A DNA stretch of 64,000 bases from Ischnura elegans (GCF_921293095.1 NC_060251.1:61149585-61213584); one strand, 5' to 3'; numbered from the stretch's first letter, positions 49,501-64,000 are shown. Program-made: numbers and translations. The notes: generated by a model from the letters alone, not told the origin.

Positions 49501-52500
49501 ACTAACGATATCAGGTTGAAATATTCAGCGTGTATATAGTAGATTCTTGCTGAAATTTGCCTGTATCTTAAATTTTACTCAGTTGATTTTCCCCATGCTT
49601 AATTTTATATACATTTGAAATACAAAAAAAAATAGATTAAAGTCGACTAAATAGCCCAGAAAATATCAGGGCGATATCTAGAGTTTTAAACGAATTATCG
49701 CGATTTTGACGGAATTGGCAATATGCACAAGAGGAAATGGTATGGGATTAAATAACTTACCCCCTTAAATTTAATCGTCGAAATTTTATGAATTAATATG
49801 ATAAAAAAATAAAAATGGATTATAAAACTCTACACAACTTCCAGCGTTATATTCTATGCTAAAGGATCGAGAACATTTTTACGGGCAACGGAATAAAGCG
49901 AGTCGTGAACTCGATCATAGACAAACTAAAAGAAGTGTAACCTCAGAAGAGCTCCAACAGCTCATATCACGTGACTTTTTTCCCGTTTTGAAATACATTT
50001 CTTAATAGCCAAAAACTAAAAAGAGAAATTACACCTATTCCACGAAAATCATCAACCGATTAGTGACAGAGTCACGCAAGATAAGGAGCCATACAAGAAA
50101 ATCAGATAAATCCACACAAATAAGAAGATGGGCGTACGTTAAATTTCTCCGATTGAAATGAAGAGTTTAAACTCATTCATAGCTGTTTAAACTGATTCAT
50201 AGCTGTTGATTAAGAATGAACTAGAATATTCTAGAGGAATTTGATACAAAGCAGCAACAACTGTTCGTGGCCTTTTTGAGTGGAGAGAACCATCATTGAG
50301 TAACAATAAAATCGCCAGGTGATAACAGATAAGACCACTGTCTCCAATTTCGATTTCGCTTGAGAAATGACTAAGCTCAAAGCAAACTAATATGATGAAT
50401 AATTTAAAAAACATTTTCAGGAGAAATTAAATTAAACAAACAAGGGAACGTATTATCAAAGAATTTGAACTCATTAAATGTTGAATTAATCGTGGTGAAA
50501 ATATCCAAAAGAAAAGAAGTCTAGCATGCTGGAAAATCTTACGAAATTACAAGATTGATAGATGAAAATAAAGCATATTATTAATACTTAAACCACGGAA
50601 ATGTTTGCTTCAGTATTTTCTTATAGGAGGCAGACTTATTGTATATCTGTAATAATACAATAATTACTGTTATAAGTCGTGAAAAATATTCCAAATTATT
50701 TTTCCACTTGATACAAAATGAAATTTTTACCTTGTAAAAGGGCTTTCGAAGCAGCATTTTTTTTTTAAATCTGGTAATCCACGGTCATAATGTGCTAACG
50801 GAAAAACCTTGCGGTCTTACAAAGGTAAAGGATATCACGTGAAGCGGATAAAGGTACGAAATATATCGAAAGCTCACTCGAATTCATCAACGCCAAAGCG
50901 GCAGCGTAAGAGCAAACTCTCTGAAACGATAGCCCGCAAAGGCCCTTGAGTGAGGAGAAAATATTTTTTTGTAAACAGCTTTCCTCCTCCGGACGGGAAA
51001 ATAATTTTTTTACGTTTTGACTCTTCCTAGACTTAAATACACAACCACCGATGAATTTCAATTAAAAACCAAATTATGGGGCCTTTAAAAATGGTTACGT
51101 AAGAACTAGTTAGCAATTCCTGACAATCTTTCGTATGCATGGACACCCAACAAATACTAAAGAAAAACACTCACTAGAGTGATATAGACTACTTTTCCTT
51201 TCAACCGAAATATTCTCAATTATATTAAAAAAGTACATTTCTTTATCCCAAAGCATTATACACATGACCGCAAGCAAGAGCCATTCCATGTTCCCATTAT
51301 GATTTAAACGTAAAATTATTATAAAATATACTCAAACGCATTATATTATGTCGACATAAATTAATGCGAAAAATTATTTCATAATATACACTGTCGCTTA
51401 CAACAATCGCTTGGCGAATGAAAACTTTCAAAAGAACGAACATAACTATTGAAAAAACCGACTTGAGTTATCGCCAGAGGATAACACAGATGCGATTTTC
51501 CGTTGCCTGCCAACGGAGTTCTGGCGTGAAAGGCAAAATCGTAAAGCAGAGCCACAGCAACCTTTTCAAGCCATAATGCCACAAGTGTAAATCACCATCA
51601 CCATCGAGACGCAAATAGCGGCTTGAATTTATACTTAATATTATATTATAAAACATAATTTAACCAATACAATCCATATGCACCCTCATCATCATAAGCA
51701 CTGAATTAGTTAACATCTTAGTTGTGCGGGACACACGAAAAAAAATCAGTAGCCGCTGGTAGCCGATCCTAGCCAGATAGGGAGTTACGCGCGGCAGTTT
51801 GCCTATTTACCCCATCAAGATACGACCCCGAATGATATCGTGACAAAGGAGTAATAAGGAAACGGTATTGAAACGCTGGCGGGCTATGAAATGGCCGAAA
51901 AGATTATGAATAGTTTTTATCTCATTCGATAAAATTGTTATCAATTGCAACTTTTTTTAATTCAACATCAAAATGAAAACTTTTCAATGCTGGCGTAAAT
52001 TACGGTTTAAATAGAATTAAGCTGCCAATTGATAACATTCAGAAAATAAAACAAACACCCACATGCCTATGCATAAAAAATAATATATATTGCAATGAAA
52101 AATTGCAATACAATATTAATGCGTTGAAAAAGGATTTTTAATAAACAATAAGTCGTGGATTGCTATAGAGAATGTTCGTCACGCGAAATATTAATAATTT
52201 ACTCCTCCTTATATATTTTTCAAAGACGTAAAGCAGAGATTACCACATGCATTAATAATAGGAACAAGATAATTTATAGCAAATATAACCAACATTCGGG
52301 AAAGCTTACATTACAATTCCACATAACGAGCTCATTGCTAATCCCCACTTTTCGCACAAATATCGGGATACGCATTATCCTGGTTTTGAGGCTACCTGCA
52401 CTACACACATTTATAACCGTATAAAAAAACATCATCAGCGAGGGCCAGATCTCCAAAAATGTATTGTATTAGCAAAGGATTCCACAATTGCTTCGACATC

Positions 52501-54541
52501 GAACATGGATGATTCTCCTCGCTGCTCGCAGACGGTGAAAGCTTTGTTTTAGGTGCTAAAAAAATCTATGAAATTTTTTTAAATATGAGCCTTATTTAAA
52601 CACAGTTGAACTGAATTTAACATTTCGCACTTTCTCATTTAAATGTTTTCCTAAATTGCACAAACTTAATTCAACAGATAAACGTTCACTTGAGGCGAGC
52701 ATCTACAATTGGTGACCAATTTAAAAACGAAATTTACTGGAGTACGGTATAAATGGAGAAAGAAAAGTTGCTCTGGCGATTGAAGGAGAAGTCTATTTAA
52801 GGAAGCCTTTTTATAGGGCAACATAGCCGATTACGCAAACCCTTACTATTTTTTCGGGTGAAACAGGGTGGCACAGGTGGCCCCCGTCTTAGGAGAGGCC
52901 ACACCCCCAACACGAATAATCCCATTTCTGTAGGGAAGGGGCGACCCACCCTGACCCATCGCACATTCGGGTTGGTCACGAAAACAAAACGAAACGAAAG
53001 TGGAGCAAATACATCCATATGCACGGCGAAGATGCTTAAAATCCCTAAAGACAGGAATCACTTACGACTTTATTAAGCGAAGCCAGACGCAATACTAGAT
53101 TCCAACATTTTCCCAATCAGTTCACATGAAGTATGTTATGCCAAACCAAATACCAACGCTGAGGACATGGAGCTCCCCATGCGCGGAGATAATAAAAATA
53201 TAGTTCTGCGGGTCTTCACACGATGATTTTATACCCTTAAACACTTAAAATGCCCCGCCGCCTAGCAAAAATCCCTAGAAAAACTCACCTCCACATAAAT
53301 TGTACTAAATGACACTAAGTACAACAAAAGATGAAAGCAAGGGGTTAATTGCGTACAAAAAATTGCAAGTGAAGTTAATTGAGACCAACATTTCTTTAAA
53401 ACAGCTTCGTAGTGTGGTACATCCATAAACCTGAATAGAAGGTCAGAGTACTCATATTAATGAAGAGAGATAACATCCAGGTGAATGAGCCCTGATTCCA
53501 CAGGGAAATTGATTCTAGCGGCACTGGGCAGGGTAAGAGACAACCGATGCTCAACGTGTGATGAAATATGTGCACTAGAAATGTTGTAAATCTGGCTACC
53601 ATGAAATTCTCAAGTTTTCGTTACAGTTGCACTCCGCATTGCGACGATGCAGTTGGCAGAGGTATTCGTTGCCGTTCGATATGTCCTTCGTGACCTATAT
53701 TCGGATTTCTACCTTCCTCGGGATATAAGTAACCCCAGAATCCAAAAAGCTGGTATTTCGGCGCTTCAAAATGCCGATACTAAATTGAATTAGATAATTT
53801 GACAATACAAATGGTAAATATACCAGGAATCTATTGGAAACTTCCGTACTTTCAGGTGTATAGCACTCCATTATAAAAAAATATAACATTGCGCCCTACC
53901 ATCGTATATTTAAATCGACGAGATATAGAATGAATTTCCCAAACACTCCAGCCATACAAATGCCTCGAGCAATTGTGAATGAAATTCGAACATTAACATG
54001 CGATTGATCAGTCTACAGCGACATTGGGAAACCTATGTCCTCAACACAAAATACTCATTGACAACCGGAATAAAAAAGAATTTACATTTGCAGCTCCATG
54101 AATGTCTGTTACATGTATAATAAAATGTTTATCTGGAGTTACATTTGATATTAGATGCCGATATTGCGTTTTTTGTAAACTCCAAATCGAAGAGTAAAAC
54201 ATACACTAGAACTAAATTTTTATTGAAGATTTTAAACACACCACTGAGATAGAGAAACAAAATACGTACTTCTATAAAACATATACAGCATACAATTCCA
54301 TACCAATATATCTGACTACTCGTCCGCCGGTACAATGACCATTGATCAGCGCACGGTCAAGTGAAAATACGTGAAACGAAAGTATAATGAATTTAAGTAT
54401 AAATATACTGAAGCCACGGTCTATGGAAAAATTAACATCTGAATCTGACTCAGCTCAAGGATAGACAGCTCGACTATTGGTTTATGTAGACCGATGTAGG
54501 CCTACGACAGCGGAATGGGGAAATGGTTTTTATCTACTTAC
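46546..54541. other. Intronic stretch next to the first coding exon
   Basis: AT-rich sequence with a G run at about 47863-47877 and a TATATATATATA tract near 48932. No gene, SINE or bounded element recognised. Overlapping frames near 48229-48475 and 52797-53076 are in GC-richer patches and match nothing I know. Confidence 0.4.
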
Positions 54542-54787
54542 CACATGTACACTTTTCGGGTCTCTGAGCCAGGCATTGTACATTTCTTCAACGTATGCTG
54601 AGGAGCTTCCATTGAGGAATGGTTCAGTGGCCACTGGAGCATTGTAATGCCTTTTCTGATGTATCTGTGACTTCCACAAAACTGCTACGGCTCCTTCAGC
54701 AGGATAGCACCATGGTGCAAAACGTTCGAGGCCCAGGTGGGGTTTCAAAGGCACGATTTGTTTCAGCACTGTCCTCGCTCGATGCAT
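54542..54787 (-). CDS. OGDH: 2-oxoglutarate dehydrogenase E1, first coding exon
   Basis: Encodes residues 1-82 of the E1 subunit of the mitochondrial 2-oxoglutarate dehydrogenase complex, the TCA-cycle enzyme that decarboxylates 2-oxoglutarate and passes the succinyl group to the E2 lipoyl domain. Residues 1 to about 50 are basic and nearly acid-free ([15 protein letters not shown] at the start), as expected of a mitochondrial presequence. Residues about 54-82 carry the family's N-terminal motif: [20 protein letters not shown], then the DPKSVHV stretch. The ATG at 54787 is five bases inside the exon, whose acceptor is the TTTCTCAG immediately upstream, so translation starts just after a spliced 5' UTR. 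The exon ends at 54542 before GTAAGT (54541-54536), in phase 0. The next exon continues directly with SWDSFFR, as in other animal OGDH proteins. Confidence 0.9.
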
Positions 54788-55126
54788 TTTAGCTGAGAAA
54801 TAAAATTATAGCCATAAAGAACTTGTACTTCCAGAATTTCACACGGTTAAAGCAGATATCATGATGATTTAGGGTTTCAATTAACCAGCTCCAAGCACAG
54901 TCCCACACCTCCCACAACGAAATTTACACGCAGTATCTGCCCTTTATTCTTTCGCCCTCAACAACTATTTTTAACGTTAGCAGCTGACAAGATGCCAAGT
55001 TGAAATTCTGAACTACAACTCGTTTTACCTCGCACAAGAGTAGATATAAACTATAATTCTTTGGATAGCAATTACCACCAACTTACAAACAAATCTTTAC
55101 ATGAAACAAACATACTCATTAGCAGT

Positions 55127-55200
55127 ACTTACCTAGATGTCTTGTAATCCAAAGTTATCCACACAAGGACTTCAAAAAGGGATACACACCGTTCAAACGT
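55127..55200 (-). promoter_or_regulatory. Probable OGDH 5' UTR exon end and donor site
   Basis: Reading the minus strand, the sequence ending at 55133 has a consensus splice donor (CTAG then GTAAGT, GT at 55132-55131). It pairs naturally with the acceptor AG at 54794-54793, giving a 340-base intron just before the OGDH start codon. No clear TATA box was seen upstream. The exon's upstream edge and the transcription start are unknown, so the right-hand coordinate is nominal. The donor is directly visible; its use is inferred from the acceptor lying only five bases before the ATG. Confidence 0.5.
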
Positions 55201-55488
55201 TATGATTAATATAGACGGACCTGACGAATAAAGAATGTAATAATTACAATCCAATAGAATTCAGGATGTAATTTTGGAAAATGCGAAGGTGTAACAGTAA
55301 ATTACCGATTAATAACAGCTCATTGCTGAAAAGTGGTAATTTTAAGTTATAAATATCAATAATGTACTGGGGAATATTCTTAATAGGAGCAGTTGGCACA
55401 AATAATTGTAAATTGTGAAAGTGTCACGTCATGGGTCCACGGTGTTATACTTCGTGCCTCACGAAACAACCCCGACTGATATCCCTGA

Positions 55489-56279
55489 TAGTGATGAGCG
55501 ATATATCGCTAACTGTGATTGAATCACCGTTACTGAAAAGTAGCAGTCACTGTCGGTGATTCAATATTCGAAATCACCGTGATCGGTGATTCAATCACTG
55601 GATTCGGTGATGATAGCGCTGGCTACTAACAAGTGATATGCGATATATCGCCACCTGTGATTGAATAGAAGTAGCCGATCACTGCCGGTGACAAAATCAC
55701 CGAATGCTCGAAATCACTGCCCGTCACTGCCGGTGATTGAATCACCGAATGCTCGAAATCACTGCCGGTGACTAAATCACCAAATACTCGAAATCACTGC
55801 GACTGTGAATACGGTGAAGTTAGCTTCGGCAGCTACCATGATGCTACCAACAGTAAAATAACGACGTCTTATTCATATTTAATGATAAATAAGACATTCT
55901 GTGCGAAATATACAGCTGAAGCTTTGAATTATGATGGTTTGATTATAAATACGTACAAAAAATGATTGCCCCTTATCAATTCTTCTACCACATCAAATTT
56001 ACTTTATTGTTGTAATATAAACTCGGAATCAGAACTATTCCCTCAAAAAAATATTTTGTCTAATTTTACAACTTTCTATAAGTTTATTTGTTCCTATTGA
56101 GAAGAGCTCATTCCTTGGAATTGGACAAAGTAGCAGGAATAGCAGCGCCACAAATCACCGATGACTTTAAAGAGTGATTCACCTCGGTGATCGCAATCAC
56201 AGTTAAGAATCACCGTTACTGATGAGTAGCAGTCGCAGGTAACGAAGTGATCCGAAAATCACAGTTCCGCTCATCACTA
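55489..56279 (+). mobile_element. hAT-type miniature element between OGDH and PCNA
   Basis: 791 bases starting TAGTGATGAGCG and ending CGCTCATCACTA, a perfect 12-base terminal inverted repeat. It is flanked by the perfect 8-base duplication ATCCCTGA (55481-55488 and 56280-56287), diagnostic of hAT transposition. Subterminal DNA is built from CGGTGATTGAATCACCG-like inverted units, and the 12-base palindrome GCGATATATCGC occurs twice (55498-55509, 55640-55651). The largest frame is 65 codons and is not a transposase. It lies in the shared upstream region of two divergent genes. Confidence 0.9.
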
Positions 56280-56810
56280 ATCCCTGATATCTACGATCTC
56301 AACCTGGACTGCATTTGTTTTGATAGCTTACGAAATTTTATCATAGAGGGCTTGAAACGCAAGTAATTTTTATTTTACACATTTTGTATTTCTCATTTTA
56401 ATGCACAGATAGGTAAAATTTCATTATAATTATTTTATTGAGAGTGATTTCCCAAATATTTCGGGACAATGTTCATTTCCACCACAGTAACGTTTTTCAT
56501 TTGCCTTTAATTCCGCCATTTTTCATTCCAGATATTAAAATAATTTTTACTGAAATAATTGTTTTGTAAGAAATTTAATATGAAAAATAACTAATTCTTG
56601 ATTAATTAGGGTTTAAGGATTATTTTTCACCATATACATAAAATGAATTTATGTAACAACGTTACATAAAAACTATGTATTTTATATTATTTATTGCGAT
56701 ATTTATGCTTTCAATTATGAAAAAAGGGAAAATTTATAAAATAGAAGAAAAAATATGATTATTTTCATGTTAGAAATGTTCGAAGGGATTGTTGAAATAA
56801 ATTTTATACT

Positions 56811-58732
<1,922 letters not shown>

Positions 58733-58851
58733 AGCATCATAGCTGAAGTATTACGGGGTCTTTCCAAGTGATAACTCAAGATTTTCAACTTTTATCTAAA
58801 ATTTTACAAATTTTGTATCATAGCATCATTTTACATTTTTTTATTTCAACA

Positions 58852-58857
58852 ATTAAA
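58852..58857 (+). terminator. Likely PCNA polyadenylation signal
   Basis: ATTAAA, the commonest variant of the poly(A) signal, 120 bases after the stop codon, in a T-rich 3' region. It would give a short 3' UTR. No AATAAA occurs between the stop codon and this site. Confidence 0.5.
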
Positions 58858-59905
58858 GTATTATTGATTATTCCCATATGATTTTTCCTTTTTTGATTTA
58901 AAGATGGCCCTGTACACTCCGAGAAGCTTGAGCTGTGGGCAAGGACATAATGTTGACTGTCTGAATTGGCTTTACGGTAATCAAGAGTAGATATTTATTT
59001 TCAATTAGAAGTAAGTTGGAGTAGGAACAATGCAACTGCTTGGACAGGAATTTTTATGTTGTCATATGCCTTTAGTTCTTCCTTTTTGATGAGTATACAT
59101 TGAAATATAAATGGCATTATTAACCTTGCATAACGATAATTTATTATGTATCCCACTAATACTCTTCTTGTCCGTGGGTTTCTATGATATAATGCTCTCT
59201 GTCATGGGGCATTATAGTTTCAGTCCTTTTTTTTAGTAAATTATAGGTAATCAATGGAGAATCCATGAGAGTTGGGTGGACCAGTGGTTGGCATTGGTGA
59301 TATCCTGTAGATCATTACGGTTGAAATCGTTTAAAGCTTTTTAGTGTCCATAAAAATTAATCTTCACGGGATGAGGTGACCCAGGAAAGGACTAGAGACA
59401 GTATGTAAACCTGGGCATGACCCCTGCCTTAGTCAACTGTCCATTACAGCCAGCATTTCAACCAGTCTGTTGATAAATACAATCACCAGCCCATCTTATC
59501 TTGCAGTTAGGCAATTGCCATCCACAATTTTAGGGAAGAAATGGGTCGCTGTTGTCTCCGAATCATTTTTTGCCAACAGTTTCAAATAAGCTTAAAAAAG
59601 GATTTGTGTGTGAGGGTGTGTACAGAATATAGGATTTAGTATGAGCTTTGGGTTTGGGCCTCACTTCTGTGGAAGCCCCTGAAAATTTGTGTGAGAGTAC
59701 CTTTGTCTTACTGCAGCATTTTTTATTTCAGTATGCAAATACTTCTCCATTGCATTTTAACTACAATGTACAATATTTGGACTTAACAAGGGCTTCCATA
59801 TCTCAACTTGCTTTGGGCTCAAACCAGCCCTGAGAGTTTTGGTAAGGCATTTGTAAGCTATCTTTTGATGAGCTTCATCCTTATGATTTCAATAATAATG
59901 ATTAA

Positions 59906-60152
59906 CCCACTGGCAGTGACGTCATGGCAAATTTAGCAGTGCTGGCAACGTGCTTCCCTTAACCTTTTTGGAAGTGAAATATTACTGTTTTTATTACAAA
60001 TTAACATTTACATTTTATTACAGAATTTTTTGTTTTGGTTACGAATTTATATATTAGAGAACTTTATGGCATCAAAATTGATAAAAATGTTATCAGACTA
60101 TTGTCTTATATTATGAACGCCGTTCCGGCACTATGACACCACTGCCCACTTG
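59906..60152 (+). mobile_element. piggyBac-like miniature element
   Basis: Bounded by TTAA on both sides (59902-59905 and 60153-60156). The left end, CCCACTGGCAGTGACGTCAT, and the complement of the right end, CAAGTGGGCAGTGGTGTCAT, match at 13 of 20 bases, with the inner part best conserved. TTAA targets and CCC-starting ends are typical of piggyBac. 247 bases, no coding capacity. Old and decayed. Confidence 0.5.
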
Positions 60153-63100
60153 TTAATTTATACTGGATGAGAGATAAGTATGAGAAAGGGGTGAGAGACC
60201 ACCTTCCAAGCAGTGTTATCTCACCCCTTTGGCTCCAACTTTCAGCTTGGGGGGAAGGATGGGCAGAAGAGCTTTTCTTTCTCATATACTTAGGCAGGGC
60301 ATAAATTACACAATGTACCAGATTCTTTTAAGACCTCAATGCACTCTGTATTCAACAAAACATACATCACAGGCATAATTGGATTAATAAAATATAGATA
60401 CACATACACAGTTGAGTTATAAATTTGCCATGAAAAATTATAACAAAAATTTAAACGCTATGACATCGCCAATTCAATGGCATCACACAAAAATCATACA
60501 AATGCATGAAAATAAAAAGCTAAGAAAGCAATTAATTCTTCAAATAATAATTTCTTTGGTATGTTCAGTTTAGGCTACAGCAAGTAGCATTCACATCGTG
60601 GAGAACACACACCACCAAGAAACACTGCATAATCACACATATCCACACTTACCAAAAGAATTAGACTGAAGTTACACTCACGTACTCACAAGTTTTATTC
60701 ATAGTAGATCAGTGAAATCACTTTGTCCCAATAAAATTTTCAAGAATTACCCGTGCAGTAGTTTGGTCAGGACAACTAAACCTAATAATGAGCTTTGGAG
60801 GCAATTCATATGCATTCTCAAAATTTGATAATACTTGCAGAATATTACAGTTGTATATACAAATTAATATGGTCAGTCAATTGCACCTAATTTTATCCAC
60901 ATCAGTGATTTTGAGAAGCGAGGTCATAGCCAGGACAAATTTTTGGGGGAGATTTCATTTTGCAGGATTCCTTGACAAATACACACTCCAGACAATCATA
61001 AATTGGGAGTTGGGCTTCAATACCAAAATGGCTGGAAAATATGTACTACAGAGGAGAGAAGTATCCAAATGATGTTTGTATTGCCACTATTAATAACAGA
61101 AAAAAGCTTCCTTTTCAGAAGGATGTTACTCTTTAACTGAATGAAGAAATTCAAACAAGGCATTCAGTCTCCAATTTTTTCATCGTCCAAATAGTGATTA
61201 CTGGGTGTTCCTCTTTCCAACCATGTATCACAATGGCCCTAACACTTAGTAATGGAAGGACAGTTTTGTATTATGTGCACAATGGAAGTGTATCACTGAA
61301 TTATAAAATACGATAATACCAAATGGATTTTCTTCTTAAAACTCCACATAAGATCACAAAAAGCTTTCTTCAGAGAGAAACAAGACAGTCAACTAGCAGA
61401 TACAATAGGTTACATATTTTAATACATATGAGTTTGAAGGAGCTTCTCTTTTACGAGGGCTGAACAACCTCAAGACCACAAATTGTTTTTTTATGCATTT
61501 AGAGTAATATCAATCATTCCTAGGAGACACAGTTTACTCCAGGCAAGAGGAAAAAGTAGAAGACTCAATGTAGGCAGGTGTGATAGCAGCTAAAATATCT
61601 GGGAAAATAAATTAAAATAAAAGTAGGGCACTACTAACAGAAACTGGAGAAAAGGAAGGGGACTACATTAATGTAACATGTTTTAGACCGTGTGGTGTAC
61701 ATGTGGGAATCCTATCGGATCTGCATGATGGTGATTGATCACCCCCTGCCAAACAGCCTATAGGTGGCTCGCAGAGTATTATGTAGACGTACCATCAGAG
61801 CAGAAATTAAGGGTCTTTGAGTCTTTATGTGAATAACTAAAATGTAATGCCAAGGGTAACAAATAAAAACTAACTATATCAACTTTTCCATTTCGTTCTG
61901 CGTTGATTTTAAGCAAATTTTTACTTTGTAACTGTATTTCAATAGTTTGGGTCACTCTGGTTACAAGTACATACCTGCTTTCTAGGCAAATTTTCAGAAA
62001 CATAAGAGCAAAGAAGTGAGGATAAGCTTGCAGTGCATTCCAGGATTTGCAAGATAGAAAGAGTACGTGCCAATCATCAAAGGAAAGGAGGGTGAGAAGG
62101 AGATAGCAGAGGAAATTAAGGCATGAGAGCTACAAAGATCATCAATTGTACAGCACATAAAATGCACCACCATTCTGCGACAAGCGTGAAATATGCTTGG
62201 AGCAGATATTCCATTACAACTTCAGTGGCAGAAAAAAAGGGCAATATATATATAACTTTCCTTCATCCCTTCCTAAGGTTGATATAATATCATAAAGGAA
62301 ACCAATTTTCCTGCAGAACAGTAAGTGGTGGCAAAAACCTTGTTAGGATACTTTTTCCCCCATAGTACATACATTATTCAATCCAGGGTGAAAGAAAACA
62401 TGATACTCCAAAATGTATCACAACAAAGAGGAAGTACAGTACAGTAAAAATATACCAACAGCATAAGTTTCTGAGGAGGATACACACTTAATCATGCTAA
62501 TGATATATGCATAGATTTACTGAGGAAAAGATGACATGGTAAAACTAAAAGAGCTTACAATCCACTTTTTTCACCACTATGTGCTAAATGCTTGACAGAA
62601 TAAATTAATATGTAATATAGGGATATACACGACATTATATACATATCTGAATCACACCGTTTAATAAGAGCTATGCACGTGTAAATCAAGTATTATCTCT
62701 AAAATGTATATATGAATATAACTGCTAGTTATTTTTCATTACTACGGCTAAATAGGTAATCTCAAGATTTCTGCCGTTTTTAGGATATTTAATTATGCAT
62801 TTATGATATCAAATATACTACAGCCATCCAGAAAAATTCCAATGATTCATGAAAAATGTAAATAATTATATATTTAAATCAATCTTGTGAATGAATTACA
62901 TACATAATTTCAAATGGTGCACATTATGCAAGACACATAAAATATAAATCAAATCATTCGATGTATGACATACAACCTTTCACGAGCGAAACATATTTTA
63001 GGTGATACATCTTCAAAACATTGAAACCATTTAAGTAACCAAATAAAATGGTTTAACCGTATGTGAATATACAATGCCTTTGTATAAGATTTGGTAGGGT

Positions 63101-64000
63101 TTCATTACACAAACAATGGTCACAACATCTGATTATATGATAATCAAGGACACTCAGGTTTACCGATCTGCTACCCATTGCCATTAGTGCCACCCATTCC
63201 ATTTTCACAGCACAAGAGAACTGCATAATTGAGTTGGCAAAGGTAACCTAAGTTAAGAGGCAAGCATTTTTAAAATAAAAATATCATAGAGTACAAATAG
63301 TCATCAATGGCAAAACATATTCCTGAGATAAGATCCATTCCTTTGTAAATGAGGACATATTTAATAAATAAAATATATAATATATATAATCATTAAAGCC
63401 AATGTAATGACATAGAGCAAAAATTAAAATAACTATCTTCTGCTGTAAAAAGGAGCAAAGACAGCTAAGGATGTGACTCTAGTACCTTCATTCGGATGGG
63501 TAGTTTTACATTAATTCACTAGTAAAAGACTACTCTTTTTCATTTTTGTACTAAACCATCTTGTTTTACTCTTGAGATCATGATTACTAAACCTTATGAG
63601 ATCAAAATTGACATAGATTAAGGAAAAGGTAACTGATATACTAAAAAATCATCACATCTGTACAGAAACCAAGCCAGAGAGCCGATTCTCCCTGGGGTTG
63701 CATTGACTTGAATTACCACTCATTCGTCTAAAATCCTTGAGAGAGTGATGAACAGGTACACATAATTTCCTAGGGGTCATGGTGTATGAATAAATGTTTT
63801 TAATTAAATTTGTGGTTGCACAAGGAGTAAGTCACGTGTGACCAATAGATGGGCCAAGCTGCAAGGAACATGTTTATTTGGAAGGGATAAAGATATTATT
63901 GATTGCCGTGCAAAGAGATGCAAATCCTCCAATAAATTTTATTCTGTCCTTCATAACAACTCTGAATATTTTACTCTACATGAATTATATTCCTAACAGG
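60153..64000. other. Intergenic DNA downstream of PCNA
   Basis: AT-rich, low-complexity sequence with scattered short frames (94 codons or fewer) and TA-rich microsatellites near 62245 and 63370. No conserved exon was recognised on either strand. It may hold the 3' UTR or an intron of a gene beyond the right edge, but nothing in the sequence shows this. Confidence 0.4.

Larger units (their letters stand above)
1702..54541 (-). other. Giant OGDH intron (about 52.8 kb), transposon-filled
   Basis: Sequence between the two recognised OGDH coding exons, bounded by GTAAGT on the right and TTGCAG on the left. Reading frames inside are all short (151 codons at most), and I recognise none as a conserved protein or transposon enzyme. 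Contents recognised as repeats are listed separately. No nested gene, snoRNA or miRNA was identified, though compact non-coding RNAs could be missed by eye. Size is large next to the four PCNA introns (73, 78, 182 and 610 bases) 3 kb away. Confidence 0.85.
1486..55133 (-). other. OGDH: OGDH gene, 5' part (non-coding exon and first two coding exons)
   Basis: Gene-level entry for the start of 2-oxoglutarate dehydrogenase E1, read right to left. A probable non-coding exon ends at 55133 with a strong donor (CTAG then GTAAGT at 55132-55127). The first coding exon is 54542-54792 and the second is 1486-1701. All visible splice sites are GT-AG, and the coding junction is phase 0. The joined peptide runs from a mitochondrial presequence through the E1 N-terminal motif and on to the start of the helical region before the catalytic domain. 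The remaining exons, including the thiamine-diphosphate domain, lie left of position 1. The right limit given is only the donor edge of the non-coding exon, because the transcription start is not visible. Gene identity rests on recognisable family motifs and compatible splicing; the non-coding exon is inference. Confidence 0.85.

Overview
This is a eukaryotic nuclear window, most likely from an arthropod and probably an insect with a large, repeat-rich genome. The evidence is AT-rich DNA, two conserved animal genes split by GT-AG introns, tRNA-derived SINEs, hAT-like and piggyBac-like miniature elements, a probable Helitron and Penelope-like fragments. No bacterial operon, CRISPR array or plasmid feature is present. 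The species cannot be fixed from this sequence alone.

Two protein-coding genes are supported, and they are divergent (head to head). On the minus strand is the 5' end of OGDH, the E1 subunit of mitochondrial 2-oxoglutarate dehydrogenase. It shows a probable non-coding first exon whose donor is at 55132, a first coding exon at 54542-54792, and a second coding exon at 1486-1701. The intron between the two coding exons is about 52.8 kb and fills most of the window; the rest of the gene lies off the left end. On the plus strand, PCNA (the DNA sliding clamp) is complete in five exons at 57004-58732 and encodes 261 residues. The roughly 1.9 kb between the two genes holds a 791-bp hAT-type miniature element with a perfect 8-bp target duplication, then a PCNA-proximal promoter with two E2F-like sites.

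The giant OGDH intron is a graveyard of transposable elements. From left to right it holds SINE copies (1.9, 7.2 and 42.8 kb, plus a decayed tRNA-like unit at 14.9 kb), a CATAGGCGGATC-type hAT-like family (2.1, 8.0, 18.8 and 36.2 kb), miniature elements with internal tandem or inverted structure (4.2, 6.1 and 24.4 kb), a Helitron-like unit (15.3-17.4 kb), two Penelope-like insertions carrying hammerhead-ribozyme motifs (27.7 and 33.4 kb), a 213-bp identical direct repeat (28.4/29.1 kb) and an element with CAGGGTTCCCACT ends (45.3-46.5 kb). No transposase or reverse-transcriptase domain could be recognised, so all copies look non-autonomous or badly decayed.

The most interesting item is the hammerhead-ribozyme unit at 27.7 kb. 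It has an intact-looking core, sits in a 160-bp insertion with a 12-bp target duplication, and has diverged relatives arranged as a head-to-head inverted pair at 33.4 kb with a 13-bp target duplication. Downstream of PCNA (58.7-64 kb) only a small piggyBac-like miniature element was seen.
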